Below are positions 16,593-24,809 of a DNA stretch of 64,000 nucleotides, in pieces. Source of the stretch: Usitatibacter palustris (GTDB lineage: Bacteria; Pseudomonadota; Gammaproteobacteria; Burkholderiales; Usitatibacteraceae); contig NZ_CP053073.1 of the NCBI RefSeq assembly GCF_013003985.1, positions 2,046,001 through 2,110,000 on the forward strand. Direction: 5' to 3'. The position numbers and the translations under genes are program-made. The notes below the pieces were generated by a model that was not told the DNA's origin, searched no databases, and saw nothing but the letters and a program-made list of their open reading frames with translations. How positions within the stretch are numbered: position 1 is the stretch's first letter; each line of letters begins with the position of its first letter.

Positions 16593-16967
16593 TTACTTGA
16601 GGTGCTTGGACACCAGCTTGGTCATCTCGAACATCGAGACCTGCTTCTTGCCCCCGAAGACTTCGCGCAGCTTGTCGTCGGCATTGATCATGCGGCGGTT
16701 GGTCTTGTCCTGAAGGTTGTTCTTCTTGATGTATGCCCAGAGCTTGCTGGTCACTTCGGTGCGCGGCATCGCGCCCGAACCGATCACGGCGGCGAGCGTC
16801 GCGCTCGTCGACATCGGCTTCATGAAAGCGGCATTCGGCTTGCGCTTCTTCGCCGGGGCCTTCTTCGCCGCGGGCTTCTTGGCGACGGCTTTCTTCACCG
16901 GCTTCTTTGCCGCGGGCTTCTTCGCCGCGGGCTTCTTCGCGGGCTTCTTGGCTTTCTTAGCTGCCAT
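16593..16967 (-). CDS. SWIB/MDM2-domain protein with Lys-Ala-Pro tail at N-terminus
   Basis: 124 residues from the ATG at 16967, preceded by GGAGGA at ideal spacing; an ATG 15 bases upstream is less likely. The first 45 residues are a run of KKPAAKK-type repeats like the histone H1-like tails of bacterial nucleoid proteins. Residues about 50-124 form a SWIB domain (SATLAAVIGSGAMPRTEVTSK, then LWAYIKKNNLQDKTNRRMIN and DDKLREVFGGKKQVSMFEMTK). Bacterial SWIB proteins of this kind are best known from chlamydiae and some proteobacteria and probably bind chromatin or DNA, but the role is not established. The promoter has a consensus -35. Confidence 0.88.
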   Translation of the reverse strand: MAAKKAKKPAKKPAAKKPAAKKPVKKAVAKKPAAKKAPAKKRKPNAAFMKPMSTSATLAAVIGSGAMPRTEVTSKLWAYIKKNNLQDKTNRRMINADDKLREVFGGKKQVSMFEMTKLVSKHLK

Positions 16968-17039
16968 TGATGAATCCTCCAATCAGATAGTGATGTTGAG
17001 TTCAGCTCAATCTCGCCTCTCCAGGCGTGACGGTGAGAG

Positions 17040-17067
17040 GATGCACAAGGCCAAAACATCTTGTCAA
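17040..17067 (-). promoter_or_regulatory. Sigma-70 type promoter of the SWIB gene
   Basis: On the minus strand TTGACA (17067-17062), 16 bases, TGCATC (17045-17040). The leader between promoter and start contains two hairpins (17016-17040: CCTCTC/GAGAGG arms; 16996-17010: TTGAG/CTCAA arms). A 7-bp hairpin GTTTTCC-CTC-GGAAAAC lies just upstream of the -35 at 17070-17086. Confidence 0.5.
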
Positions 17068-17129
17068 TGGTTTTCCCTCGGAAAACACCCTTTTCTCCCT
17101 CTGAGCGTGTCGAAGGCGCAACAGCGTTT

Positions 17130-17909
17130 TCACTCTAGTTCCGCCTTCGCCATCTCGATGTCGAGCTTTTCCATGGCATCGCGCGCGCGCATTGCCGCCG
17201 CCTTCTCGTAGAAGCGCCCTGATTCTTCAAGCATCTTCTTGCCGTGCATCATCACCAGGCCGTTGGCATATTCGATGCAGGCGATGGGCGAGGCCGGCGC
17301 GAGCTTCAGCGCCTTCTTGTAGTGCTCCTCGCCCGCGTCCTTCTTCGCGCCGTAGGTGAGGCCGCCGACCATCGCGCCCACCTTGTCGAGGATCTCCGCG
17401 TGCCAGGCGCCCATGGCGATGTGCGCCTCCGCGTGCTTGGGCGCGAGCTTCAGCGCCGTCTCGAGCGCGGCGCGGATCTTGCCGCCGTAGCCCTGGGCGA
17501 GCGCCTTCGCCACCGAGATGCGCTGGCTGTAGCGCCCCGCGGCGTAGGCGTAGAGGTAGTGCGCATTGGCGCTCTTGGGGATTTCCTTCGCGAGCTGCTC
17601 GGCCCGTGACATGACGTCCTGGAAGAGCGAGACCTTCGCCGCATCCTTCGGCTCGACGCCATTCGCGTAGATCGCCTGGGCCTTGAGCGCCGCGATCGCC
17701 GCGGCCCCGCCCGCGTCCAGGCCGACCTCGACCGCCTCGGCGAACCTGCCCTGGTGGTAGAGGCGCCACGCCTCCTGCGCCTCCTTCTCCTTCGGGAAAG
17801 GCTCCGCGTCCCCTTGGTGCAGCGCGTCCCAGTTCTTCTTCAGGGCATCGCCCGCATAGACGAAATCCTTCGACGGGTGCGGGAACGCGGTCCATTTGGG
17901 CTTCGCCAT
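17130..17909 (-). CDS. TPR-like protein of unknown function
   Basis: 259 residues from the ATG at 17909, which has AGGAGAGAG in front; upstream open sequence belongs to the regulator gene. The sequence is helical and alanine-rich with tetratricopeptide-like pieces: AWRLYHQGRFAEAVEVGLDAG, IRAALETALKLAPKHAEAHIAMG and HYKKALKLAPASPIACIEYANG. No signal peptide or membrane segment. The repeated helix pairs suggest a scaffold that binds other proteins. It lies 14 bases after the TetR-family regulator gene and is surely co-transcribed with it. Specific role not recognised; similar regulator-TPR pairs could be local stress or lipid-related units, but this is a guess. Confidence 0.7.
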   Translation of the reverse strand: MAKPKWTAFPHPSKDFVYAGDALKKNWDALHQGDAEPFPKEKEAQEAWRLYHQGRFAEAVEVGLDAGGAAAIAALKAQAIYANGVEPKDAAKVSLFQDVMSRAEQLAKEIPKSANAHYLYAYAAGRYSQRISVAKALAQGYGGKIRAALETALKLAPKHAEAHIAMGAWHAEILDKVGAMVGGLTYGAKKDAGEEHYKKALKLAPASPIACIEYANGLVMMHGKKMLEESGRFYEKAAAMRARDAMEKLDIEMAKAELE

Positions 17910-17923
17910 GGTTTCTCTCTCCT

Positions 17924-18634
17924 CTAGTCGATGTAGTTCTTGCTGAGGTGGTCGAGGTGCTCGCGCGCCTCGCCCTGCAGGTACGGTGCGACGAGTGCCA
18001 TCACCTGGTAGGCGCCCAGGCCCAGGTCCTCCACGCCGGCCGCCTCCCGCCTGCCGCGCACCGCCTGGAAGTTGAGCCAGTACGTCGCGACGACGAGGAC
18101 GTTGCGGGCGAGCGCGCGAATTTCCTCGGGCTGCGCGCGCATGGCGCGCACCCGGACGAGCTCCTCGCACAGGGCGATCACCGACTCCTGCTTGCGGTCG
18201 ATGATGCGATTGAAGGGCTCGCGCAAGCGCCGGTTGCGCGCGAGCAGGTCATCGAGGTTGCGGTACAGGAAACGGAATTCCCAGATGCCTTCGAGCATCA
18301 GGTGCAGGTAGAGCCACAGGTCTTCCATGGCCGCCGCGCCGCCGCCCGAGACCCGCGGCTCGACGGCGATCCGCGCCTCGAAGAGCGCGAAAAGCTCCTC
18401 GATGATCTGGTCCTTGTTGCGGAAGTGGTAGTACAGATTGCCCGGGCTCATGTCGAGCGCCTCGGCGATCACGCCGGTGGTGACGTGGGTTTCACCGCGC
18501 TCGTTGAAGAGGCGCAGGCTTTCGGCAAGCACGCGGTTGCGGGTGCGCTGCGTGCGCACCGCGTTTCCGTCGAGGGTGCCGCGAACCGGGCGAGAACTAT
18601 TCGAACTGGAACGCTTCTGGGCCATCGCCGGCAT
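17924..18634 (-). CDS. TetR/AcrR-family transcriptional regulator
   Basis: About 236 residues; ATGs at 18634 and 18625 are both possible and neither has a clear ribosome site. The N-terminal DNA-binding domain begins near residue 28 (RTRNRVLAESLRLFNERGE) and has the helix-turn-helix VTTGVIAEALDMSPGNLYYH followed by FRNKDQIIEELF, the tight TetR signature. The C-terminal half is the ligand-binding and dimer part, not conserved enough to name a ligand. It is upstream of and co-transcribed with the TPR-like gene, between two lipid-granule genes. Being near a PsrA-like palindrome elsewhere in the window it could be the matching regulator, but there is no direct evidence. Confidence 0.85.
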   Translation of the reverse strand: MPAMAQKRSSSNSSRPVRGTLDGNAVRTQRTRNRVLAESLRLFNERGETHVTTGVIAEALDMSPGNLYYHFRNKDQIIEELFALFEARIAVEPRVSGGGAAAMEDLWLYLHLMLEGIWEFRFLYRNLDDLLARNRRLREPFNRIIDRKQESVIALCEELVRVRAMRAQPEEIRALARNVLVVATYWLNFQAVRGRREAAGVEDLGLGAYQVMALVAPYLQGEAREHLDHLSKNYID

Positions 18635-18657
18635 GGTAGCGCAGGCCCGGAAAGGAA

Positions 18658-18694
18658 ACGGCCCGGCGCCCGCGGGGAGGCGGTGCCGGGCCGT
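18658..18694 (-). terminator. Terminator of the second phasin gene
   Basis: Stem arms ACGGCCCGGC (18658-18667) and GCCGGGCCGT (18685-18694), 17-base loop, followed on the minus strand by TTTCCTTT. It lies 24 bases past the phasin stop. Confidence 0.6.
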
Positions 18695-18718
18695 GATGAT
18701 GCGGCTACTGCTGGAGCG

Positions 18719-19096
18719 TTACGCCGAGGCGCGGGCGCGCGAGCGGCGCAGCGTGTTCACGCTCGCCTGGAGCTGCGTGACCTGGCGCGAGAGGGCGCGA
18801 ACGTCCTTCGCCGTGGGCACGCCCAGCTTGGCGATGGCGCGCGAGACGCGCTGCTCGAACATCTTCTCGAGCTGGTTCACGGCGTCGACGGTGCGGGTCT
18901 TCGCCTCTTCGACGCTGGCGGTCGCGGCGTTCTTCGCCTTGTTGGCGCGCGCGATGGCGAGCTTGCGAACCGAGGTCGCGGCGACCATGCCGGCGTCGAT
19001 GGCCTTGCGGGCCGAGGACTTGGCGATCGCGATCGCCTGGGTGGCGTTCATCGTCTTGATCGGGGCTTTGCGGGTGGTGCGGGTCTTGCGGGCCAT
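18719..19096 (-). CDS. Phasin-like protein
   Basis: 125 residues, basic and helical. The N-terminus (ARKTRTTRKAPIKTMNATQA) and the C-terminus (RRSRARAS) are positively charged. The middle (KTRTVDAVNQLEKMFEQRVSR, then AIAKLGVPTAKDVRALSRQV) resembles the C-terminal half of the phasin at 7693-8151, which has KLEQVFEERVARSLGRLGVL followed by TNKDIDALAKQVEQL; the two are clearly related. It would bind polyhydroxyalkanoate granules and perhaps the nucleoid. AAGGACGA precedes the ATG. It diverges from the fatty acyl-CoA reductase-like gene. Confidence 0.75.
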   Translation of the reverse strand: MARKTRTTRKAPIKTMNATQAIAIAKSSARKAIDAGMVAATSVRKLAIARANKAKNAATASVEEAKTRTVDAVNQLEKMFEQRVSRAIAKLGVPTAKDVRALSRQVTQLQASVNTLRRSRARASA

Positions 19097-19261
19097 GATG
19101 TCGTCCTTGTGTCGTGGGTATGGGTTCTTCGATGACTAGCAGGTTACGCAGAACGTTTAGAGCAAACACCCTATTCGTCGCCCCGCCCCGACAGCTCCGG
19201 CGGGCACCCTGCCGCCGTGTATGATTTCCCGCAAAACAGGCGTCACCTCCGAGGAGAATCC

Positions 19262-21256
19262 ATGACCTATTTCGTGACCGGTGGAACCGGCTTCATCGGC
19301 CGTTTCCTCATCGACAAGCTCGTCAAGCGAGGAGGCACGATCCACGTGCTCGTGCGCAAGAGCTCGGTCAAGAAGCTCGACGAGCTGCGCGCCCGCTGGG
19401 GCGCCGACGAGAAGCGGATCGTCGCCGTCGTGGGCGATCTATCGAAGCCCAACCTGGGCGTGTCTCCCGCGGACCTCTCGAAGCTCAAGGGCAAGGTGAA
19501 GCACGTCTTCCACCTCGCCGCGATCTACGACCTCGCCGCCGATGCGGAGAGCCAGGAGAAGTCCAACATCGACGGCACGCGCCACGCGGTGCAGTTCGCC
19601 GAGGCCGTCGCCGCCGGCTGCTTCCACCACGTGAGCTCGATCGCCGCGGCCGGCCTCTACGACGGCACGTTCCGCGAGGACATGTTCGAGGAGGCCGAGG
19701 AGCTCGACCATCCCTACTTCCGCACCAAGCACGACTCCGAGGGCGTCGTGCGCAAGGAGTGCAGCCGCCCCTGGCGCGTCTATCGCCCCGCGATCGTCGT
19801 GGGCCACTCGAAGACCGGCGAGATCGACAAGATCGACGGGCCGTACTACTTCTTCAAGCTGATCCAGAAGATGAGGAATGCCCTGCCCCCGTGGATGCCG
19901 ACCGTGGGCATCGAGGGCGGGCGCATCAACATCGTCCCCGTGGATTTCGTCGTCGACGCGCTCGACCACATCGCGCACAAGAAGGGACTCGACGGCGAAT
20001 GCTTCCACCTCACCGATCCGGAACCGTGGCGCATCGGCGAGATCCTCAACATGTTCGCGAAGGCCGCGCACGCGCCGCAGATGACGATGCGCCTGAACGC
20101 GAAGATGTTCAGCTTCATCCCCTCCTTCGTCGTGGATTCGGTGATGTCGCTCGCCCCGGTGCGGCGCATCCAGAAGCAGGTGCTCTCGGACCTGGGCATC
20201 CCGAAGGACATGTTCACGTTCGTGAACTACCCGACTCGCTTCGACAGCCGCGAGACGCAGAAGGCGCTCAAGGGCACGGGCATCGAGGTGCCGCGCCTCG
20301 AGGATTACGCCTGGCGCCTCTGGGACTACTGGGAACGCCATCTCGATCCCGACCTCTTCATCGACCGCTCGCTCGACGGCAAGGTGCGCGGCAAGGTCGT
20401 GGTCGTGACGGGCGGCACCTCGGGCATCGGCGAGGCCACGGCGTACAAGCTTGCGGAAGCGGGCGCGAAGATGGTGCTCGTCGCGCGCGACCCGGAAAAA
20501 GCCGCGCCCGTCATGGAGCGCATCAAGGCCGCGGGCGGTGACGCCACGTTCGTTTCCTGCGACCTCTCGAGCCTCGACGATTGCGACAAGCTCGTGGTCC
20601 AGGTCCTGAAGAAGTTCGGTCGCTGCGACTTCCTCGTGAACAACGCGGGCCGTTCGATTCGCCGCGGGATCGCCTCGAGCTACGACCGCTTCCACGACTT
20701 CGAGCGCACGATGCAGCTCAACTACTTCGGGAGCCTGCGCCTGATCATGGGCTTCATGCCCTCGATGGTCGCGCAGAACGGCGGCCACATCATCAACATC
20801 TCCTCGATCGGCGTGCTCACGCGGGCGCCGCGCTTCTCGGCCTACGTCGCCTCCAAGGCCGCGCTCGATGCGTTCTCCGACTGCGCCGCGAGCGAGTTCA
20901 TCGACAACAACGTGCACTTCACGACGATCAACATGCCCCTCGTGAAGACGCCGATGATTGCCCCGACCAAGCTCTACAACCACGTGCCGACGCTCACGCC
21001 GGAACAGGCGGCCGACCTCGTGGTCGAGGCCATCGTCTACCGCCCGGTGCGGATCGCCACGCGCCTGGGGATCTTCGGCGAGATCCTGCACGCCGTCGCG
21101 CCGAAGGCCACCCAGATCATCCTCAACACCGCCTTCCGGATGTTCCCGGATTCGGGCGCAGCGCAGGGAAAGAAGAAGGACGGCGAACACAAGGAGGTCG
21201 AGCTCACGCCCGAGCAGATGGCCTTCGCGCAGATCACCCAGGGCATTCACTGGTAA
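19262..21256 (+). CDS. Two-domain SDR protein, probable fatty acyl-CoA reductase (alcohol-forming)
   Basis: 664 residues from the ATG at 19262, behind GAGGAG. The N-terminal half is an extended SDR/male-sterility-type reductase: FVTGGTGFIGRFL at residue 5, VFHLAAIYD, and the catalytic YFRTK (Tyr151, Lys155). The C-terminal half, from about residue 377, is a classical SDR: VVVTGGTSGIGEAT, NNAGRSIRRG, and YVASKAALDAF (catalytic Tyr near 527). This size and order match the Marinobacter-type fatty acyl-CoA reductase (about 660 residues), which makes fatty alcohol from acyl-CoA with NADPH, the second half resembling Acr1. Together with the WS/DGAT and acyl-CoA-binding protein this gives a wax ester route. 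A proof of substrate is lacking; a generic SDR fusion is the alternative. Confidence 0.7.
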   Translation: MTYFVTGGTGFIGRFLIDKLVKRGGTIHVLVRKSSVKKLDELRARWGADEKRIVAVVGDLSKPNLGVSPADLSKLKGKVKHVFHLAAIYDLAADAESQEKSNIDGTRHAVQFAEAVAAGCFHHVSSIAAAGLYDGTFREDMFEEAEELDHPYFRTKHDSEGVVRKECSRPWRVYRPAIVVGHSKTGEIDKIDGPYYFFKLIQKMRNALPPWMPTVGIEGGRINIVPVDFVVDALDHIAHKKGLDGECFHLTDPEPWRIGEILNMFAKAAHAPQMTMRLNAKMFSFIPSFVVDSVMSLAPVRRIQKQVLSDLGIPKDMFTFVNYPTRFDSRETQKALKGTGIEVPRLEDYAWRLWDYWERHLDPDLFIDRSLDGKVRGKVVVVTGGTSGIGEATAYKLAEAGAKMVLVARDPEKAAPVMERIKAAGGDATFVSCDLSSLDDCDKLVVQVLKKFGRCDFLVNNAGRSIRRGIASSYDRFHDFERTMQLNYFGSLRLIMGFMPSMVAQNGGHIINISSIGVLTRAPRFSAYVASKAALDAFSDCAASEFIDNNVHFTTINMPLVKTPMIAPTKLYNHVPTLTPEQAADLVVEAIVYRPVRIATRLGIFGEILHAVAPKATQIILNTAFRMFPDSGAAQGKKKDGEHKEVELTPEQMAFAQITQGIHW

Positions 21257-21295
21257 ATTTTCGAGAGAATCTTTTCTACGAGCGAATTCACGCAA

Positions 21296-21766
21296 ATGGC
21301 CACGACACTCAAGCCCGGCGACGCGGCGCCCGACTTCTCCGCGAAGACCACCGACGGCACGCCCGTGTCGCTCCAGGACTACCGCGGCAAGAAGCTGGTG
21401 ATGTACTTCTACCCGATGGACGACACGCCCGGCTGCACCAAGCAGGCGTGCTCGCTTCGGGACCACAACCAGGAGCTCGCCGCCAAGGGCGCGGCGGTGC
21501 TGGGCGTGTCCACGCAGGACGAGGCTTCCCACGAGAAATTCACGCGCAAGTACAAGCTGAACTTCCCGCTGCTCGCCGACACCGACGGGGCCGTGGGCCG
21601 CGCCTATGGAACGATCGGCGGCGCCGGGCTCATGGCCAAGCTGAAGAGTGCCGCGGGCATGGCCGACCGCGTGACGTTCGTGATCGACGAGAAGGGCCGC
21701 ATCGCGCACGTGATCGACAAGCCCAACGTCGCGAACCACGCCGAGGAAGTGCTGGCGCTTCTCTAG
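21296..21766 (+). CDS. bcp: Thiol peroxidase, peroxiredoxin Q/BCP type
   Basis: 156 residues, the usual length. It reduces hydrogen peroxide and organic (including fatty-acid) hydroperoxides with thioredoxin. The active site FYPMDDTPGCTKQACSLRDH holds the peroxidatic cysteine in TPGCT and the resolving cysteine five residues on, as in the E. coli BCP pattern; DTDGAVGRAYG and VTFVIDEKGRIAHVI follow. It starts 39 bases after the reductase stop and is probably co-transcribed with it, which makes sense if it protects stored lipid from peroxidation. The end overlaps the convergent hydrolase gene by 4 bases. Confidence 0.92.
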   Translation: MATTLKPGDAAPDFSAKTTDGTPVSLQDYRGKKLVMYFYPMDDTPGCTKQACSLRDHNQELAAKGAAVLGVSTQDEASHEKFTRKYKLNFPLLADTDGAVGRAYGTIGGAGLMAKLKSAAGMADRVTFVIDEKGRIAHVIDKPNVANHAEEVLALL

Positions 21767-22692
21767 CGCGCGCTGACGCCCGCCTCGCGCAGCTCCTCGA
21801 GCAGCACCCGGTGCACGCGCGCCGAGAGCAGGATGTCCACGTGGCCCAGGCCCGTGACCGCGATGTTCTTCGCCCAGGGCAGCCGGCTCGTCTCCTGGGG
21901 CGTGACCAGATTGTCGTGCACCGAGTAGATCGAGGTCGCGACCACGCCGGGCCCGCCCTCGCCTTCACGGTGCCTGAGGGACTCCAGGAACGTACTCGCG
22001 CGCCGCATCTGCCGGGCGTTGGCGCCGATGCCGAAATGCGCGAGCGCGGTGCCGTGATGCGGGCTCGCGATGGTGATGAGCTTGCCCACGCGCTCGCAGC
22101 CGTGACGCGCCATCCAGGCCCGCGCGATCAGCCCGCCCATGCTGTGGCAGACGAGCACGAGCCGCGGCGCCCCGGTGCTCTCCAGGGCTTTGCGCACTTC
22201 TTCCTCGAGCTGCTCGGCGAGAGCCTCGATGGGCGCGAACGGCTTGTGGAAGTTGAAGGTGAGGATGGGACTCGCACCCTCGGCCTCCAATGCATGGACG
22301 ATGGCGCGATGGATGCCGCGGTTCGAGAAATAGCCGTGGACGAGCAGCACGGGCACGCCCTCGCCCGGCGGATGCGGGTCGGGCCGCAGTGCGAAACCCT
22401 CGAACGGCAGGTAGAGGAAATTGTCGGCCAGCATCGCGAGCCATTCGCCGAGCACGTAGCGCACGGTTCCCGCGAGATCGAGCTCGTCGTCGTGGTCGCG
22501 CGGCGTGCGCGTGAACCAGCCGATCGTCGTCGTGAGGCAGACGATGGCAAGGCGGATCAAGAGCGCGAAGCTCGCGGCCGCGACAGCCACACCCAGCCAG
22601 CTCCATCCGCGGGCCGCCACGAGCCAATGGCCCACGGCTGCGTACAGGATCACTTCAACGAGAAGCTGGAGACGGACAATCCAGGCGAGCAT
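21763..22692 (-). CDS. Membrane-anchored alpha/beta hydrolase, lipase-like
   Basis: 309 residues. Two hydrophobic N-terminal segments (residues about 5-25 and 32-58) anchor it in the membrane. An alpha/beta-hydrolase domain follows: the oxyanion region VLLVHGYFSNRGIH, the nucleophile elbow CHSMGGLIAR, and a catalytic histidine near the end in TGLGHVDILLS, with an Asp in ESIYSVHDNLV-type sequence. This matches the lipase / triacylglycerol-lipase-like esterases. Likely substrates are lipid esters, possibly stored waxes or triacylglycerols in view of the neighbours, but this is not shown. It overlaps the bcp gene end and diverges from the spermidine-synthase-like gene. Confidence 0.8.
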   Translation of the reverse strand: MLAWIVRLQLLVEVILYAAVGHWLVAARGWSWLGVAVAAASFALLIRLAIVCLTTTIGWFTRTPRDHDDELDLAGTVRYVLGEWLAMLADNFLYLPFEGFALRPDPHPPGEGVPVLLVHGYFSNRGIHRAIVHALEAEGASPILTFNFHKPFAPIEALAEQLEEEVRKALESTGAPRLVLVCHSMGGLIARAWMARHGCERVGKLITIASPHHGTALAHFGIGANARQMRRASTFLESLRHREGEGGPGVVATSIYSVHDNLVTPQETSRLPWAKNIAVTGLGHVDILLSARVHRVLLEELREAGVSAR

Positions 22693-22784
22693 GGCGGAAA
22701 GCGCAGAAGGACTCGAAGTATAGCGGCGACCTGCTAATATTCCGCCGGCCTTCCCGCCGCCTTTTTCCCAGCGAAACCGACTGC

Positions 22785-24806
22785 ATGCCGCTGTACGCCG
22801 CGACGATTTTCCTGAGCGCTTTCCTGCTCTTCCTGGTCCAGCCGATCCTCGCGAAGCAGATCCTGCCGTGGTATGGCGGGACCGCCGTCGTCTGGACCAC
22901 CTGCATGGTGTTCTTCCAGCTGGTGCTGCTGCTGGGCTATTCCTATGCGCACTGGATCACCACGCGAATCAAGTCGCCCCGGCAGAACCAGCTGCACATC
23001 GTCCTGCTCGTGGCGAGCCTCGTGTTCCTGCCGATCGTCCCGGACGTGGCGTGGAAGCCCGGCGGCGAGGACAACCCCGTCGTGCGCATCCTGATGCTCC
23101 TGTTCACGACGATCGGGTTGCCCTACTTCCTGCTCTCCTCGACCAGCCCGCTGTTGCAGGCGTGGTTCGCGCGAGGACATCCGGGTGCGAGCCCCTATCG
23201 CCTGTTCGCGCTCTCGAACTTCGCGTCGATGCTGGCGCTGCTCGGCTACCCGCTGCTCTTCGAACCGGCCTTCGAGCTTCCCGGCCAATCCACGTACTGG
23301 TCCGTCGGCTATGCGGCCTTCGTCGTCGTCTGCGGGGTGCTCGCGTGGCGCAGCCGCACGCTGCCGCCGCTCACGGTGGAAGGCGGCCAGGTTGCCGCCA
23401 CTGCCGAAGAAGTGCGCCCGGGCGCGAAGCAGATCGCGCTGTGGCTCACCCTTTCCGCCGTCGGGTCGGTCACGCTGCTCGCGGTCTCGAACCACCTCAC
23501 GCAGAACGTCTCGTCGATCCCGCTGCTGTGGGTCGTGCCGCTCGCGATCTACCTCCTCACGTTCATCCTGTGCTTCGAGGGACGGGTCTGGTACAAGCGC
23601 GACGTCTACCTGGGATTCCTGGTGTGGATCGTCTGCGTCATGGGCTGGTTCCTCGCCGACAAGAGCCTGCAGTTCGAGCTGCTGTGGCAGATCGGTGTGT
23701 TCACCGCGGGGCTCTTCTTCATCTGCATGTTCTGCCATGGCGAGCTCGCGATGCGCCGCCCGGGTCCGCGCCATCTCACGCTGTTCTACCTCATCGTGTC
23801 GCTCGGCGGCGTCGTCGGCGGCGTGCTCGTGGGCATCGTCGCGCCCGTGACGCTGCCCGGCTACCTCGAGCTGGAGATCACGCTGGTCGTGGTCGCGCAC
23901 ATCGCGCTCGCGCTCAACCTCACGCGCCCGTACCCGATCATCGGGATGTTCGCGGCCGCCGCCATCTTCACGATGGGCGCGCTCGTCTACCGCGTGCACC
24001 ACTTCATGCAGGACACGATCCACATCGAGCGCAACTACTACGGCGTGATGCGCGTGAAGGAAACGCTGGCGCGCGACGACGACCCGGAGACGAAATACCG
24101 CTCACTCGTGCACGGCGCGATTCTCCACGGCGAACAGTGGCTCGCGGACAAGTACAAGCGTGCCGCGACGACCTACTACAAGCCCGACTCGGGCGTGGGC
24201 AAGGCGATCCTCGCGCTCGAGGGCAAGCCCATCAAGGTCGGCGTCATCGGCCTGGGAACGGGCACGCTCGCCGCCTATGGCGATGCCGACGACGTCTACC
24301 GTTTCTACGACATCAACCCGGCCGTCGAGCGCATCGCGCGGACCTACTTCACTTACCTCTCGGACACGCCGGCGAAGGTAGAGGTCGTGCTGGGGGATGC
24401 GCGCCTGCAGCTCGAACGCGAGGCGCCGCAGAATTTCGACGTGCTCGCAGTGGACGCCTTCTCGGGCGACTCGATCCCGGTGCACCTCATCACCTACGAG
24501 GCCGTGGGCGCGTTCCTGCGCCACATGAAGCCCGACGGGGTGATCGCCTATCACGTGTCGAACCGCTTCCTGGATCTCAAGCCGGTGCTGCTCGCCATCG
24601 CCGAGAAGCATGGCATCGAGTACGCGTTCATCGACCAGCGCGACAAGGATGGCGGGACGACGAGTGATTGGATCCTGCTCACGCACAACAAGGCGCTGCT
24701 CGCGAAGCCCGCGATGGTCGAAAGCACCGAGCCCGTGGTGCCGCGCCCCGACATGCGCCTGTGGACGGACTCCTATAGCAACCTGATCAAGGTCTTCCGC
24801 GACTAG
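22785..24806 (+). CDS. Fused membrane / spermidine-synthase-like protein
   Basis: 673 residues. The first 400 or so form about ten to twelve hydrophobic segments (beginning IFLSAFLLFLVQPILAKQIL, an N-terminal segment typical of this family), and the last 200 are a soluble Rossmann methyltransferase-like domain: VGVIGLGTGTLAAYGDADDV, RFYDINPAVERIA, VVLGDARLQLE, and FDVLAVDAFSGDSIPVHL. This is the fused MFS / spermidine synthase arrangement. The GxGxG and Asp residues suggest binding of decarboxylated SAM or a relative, but activity as a true polyamine synthase is not certain and such fusions have no settled role. Divergent from the hydrolase gene; ends 3 bases before the convergent dehydrogenase gene. 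Confidence 0.82.
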   Translation: MPLYAATIFLSAFLLFLVQPILAKQILPWYGGTAVVWTTCMVFFQLVLLLGYSYAHWITTRIKSPRQNQLHIVLLVASLVFLPIVPDVAWKPGGEDNPVVRILMLLFTTIGLPYFLLSSTSPLLQAWFARGHPGASPYRLFALSNFASMLALLGYPLLFEPAFELPGQSTYWSVGYAAFVVVCGVLAWRSRTLPPLTVEGGQVAATAEEVRPGAKQIALWLTLSAVGSVTLLAVSNHLTQNVSSIPLLWVVPLAIYLLTFILCFEGRVWYKRDVYLGFLVWIVCVMGWFLADKSLQFELLWQIGVFTAGLFFICMFCHGELAMRRPGPRHLTLFYLIVSLGGVVGGVLVGIVAPVTLPGYLELEITLVVVAHIALALNLTRPYPIIGMFAAAAIFTMGALVYRVHHFMQDTIHIERNYYGVMRVKETLARDDDPETKYRSLVHGAILHGEQWLADKYKRAATTYYKPDSGVGKAILALEGKPIKVGVIGLGTGTLAAYGDADDVYRFYDINPAVERIARTYFTYLSDTPAKVEVVLGDARLQLEREAPQNFDVLAVDAFSGDSIPVHLITYEAVGAFLRHMKPDGVIAYHVSNRFLDLKPVLLAIAEKHGIEYAFIDQRDKDGGTTSDWILLTHNKALLAKPAMVESTEPVVPRPDMRLWTDSYSNLIKVFRD

Positions 24807-24809
24807 AGG

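Noticed and set aside
16860..16965. Repeated Lys/Ala-rich DNA near 16.9 kb
   Set aside because: It encodes the basic tail of the SWIB protein and needs no separate repeat element.
19140..19170. GTTT-N5-AAAC near 19.15 kb as a second PsrA-type site
   Set aside because: The half-sites point outward compared with the PsrA box, and no wider symmetry supports it.
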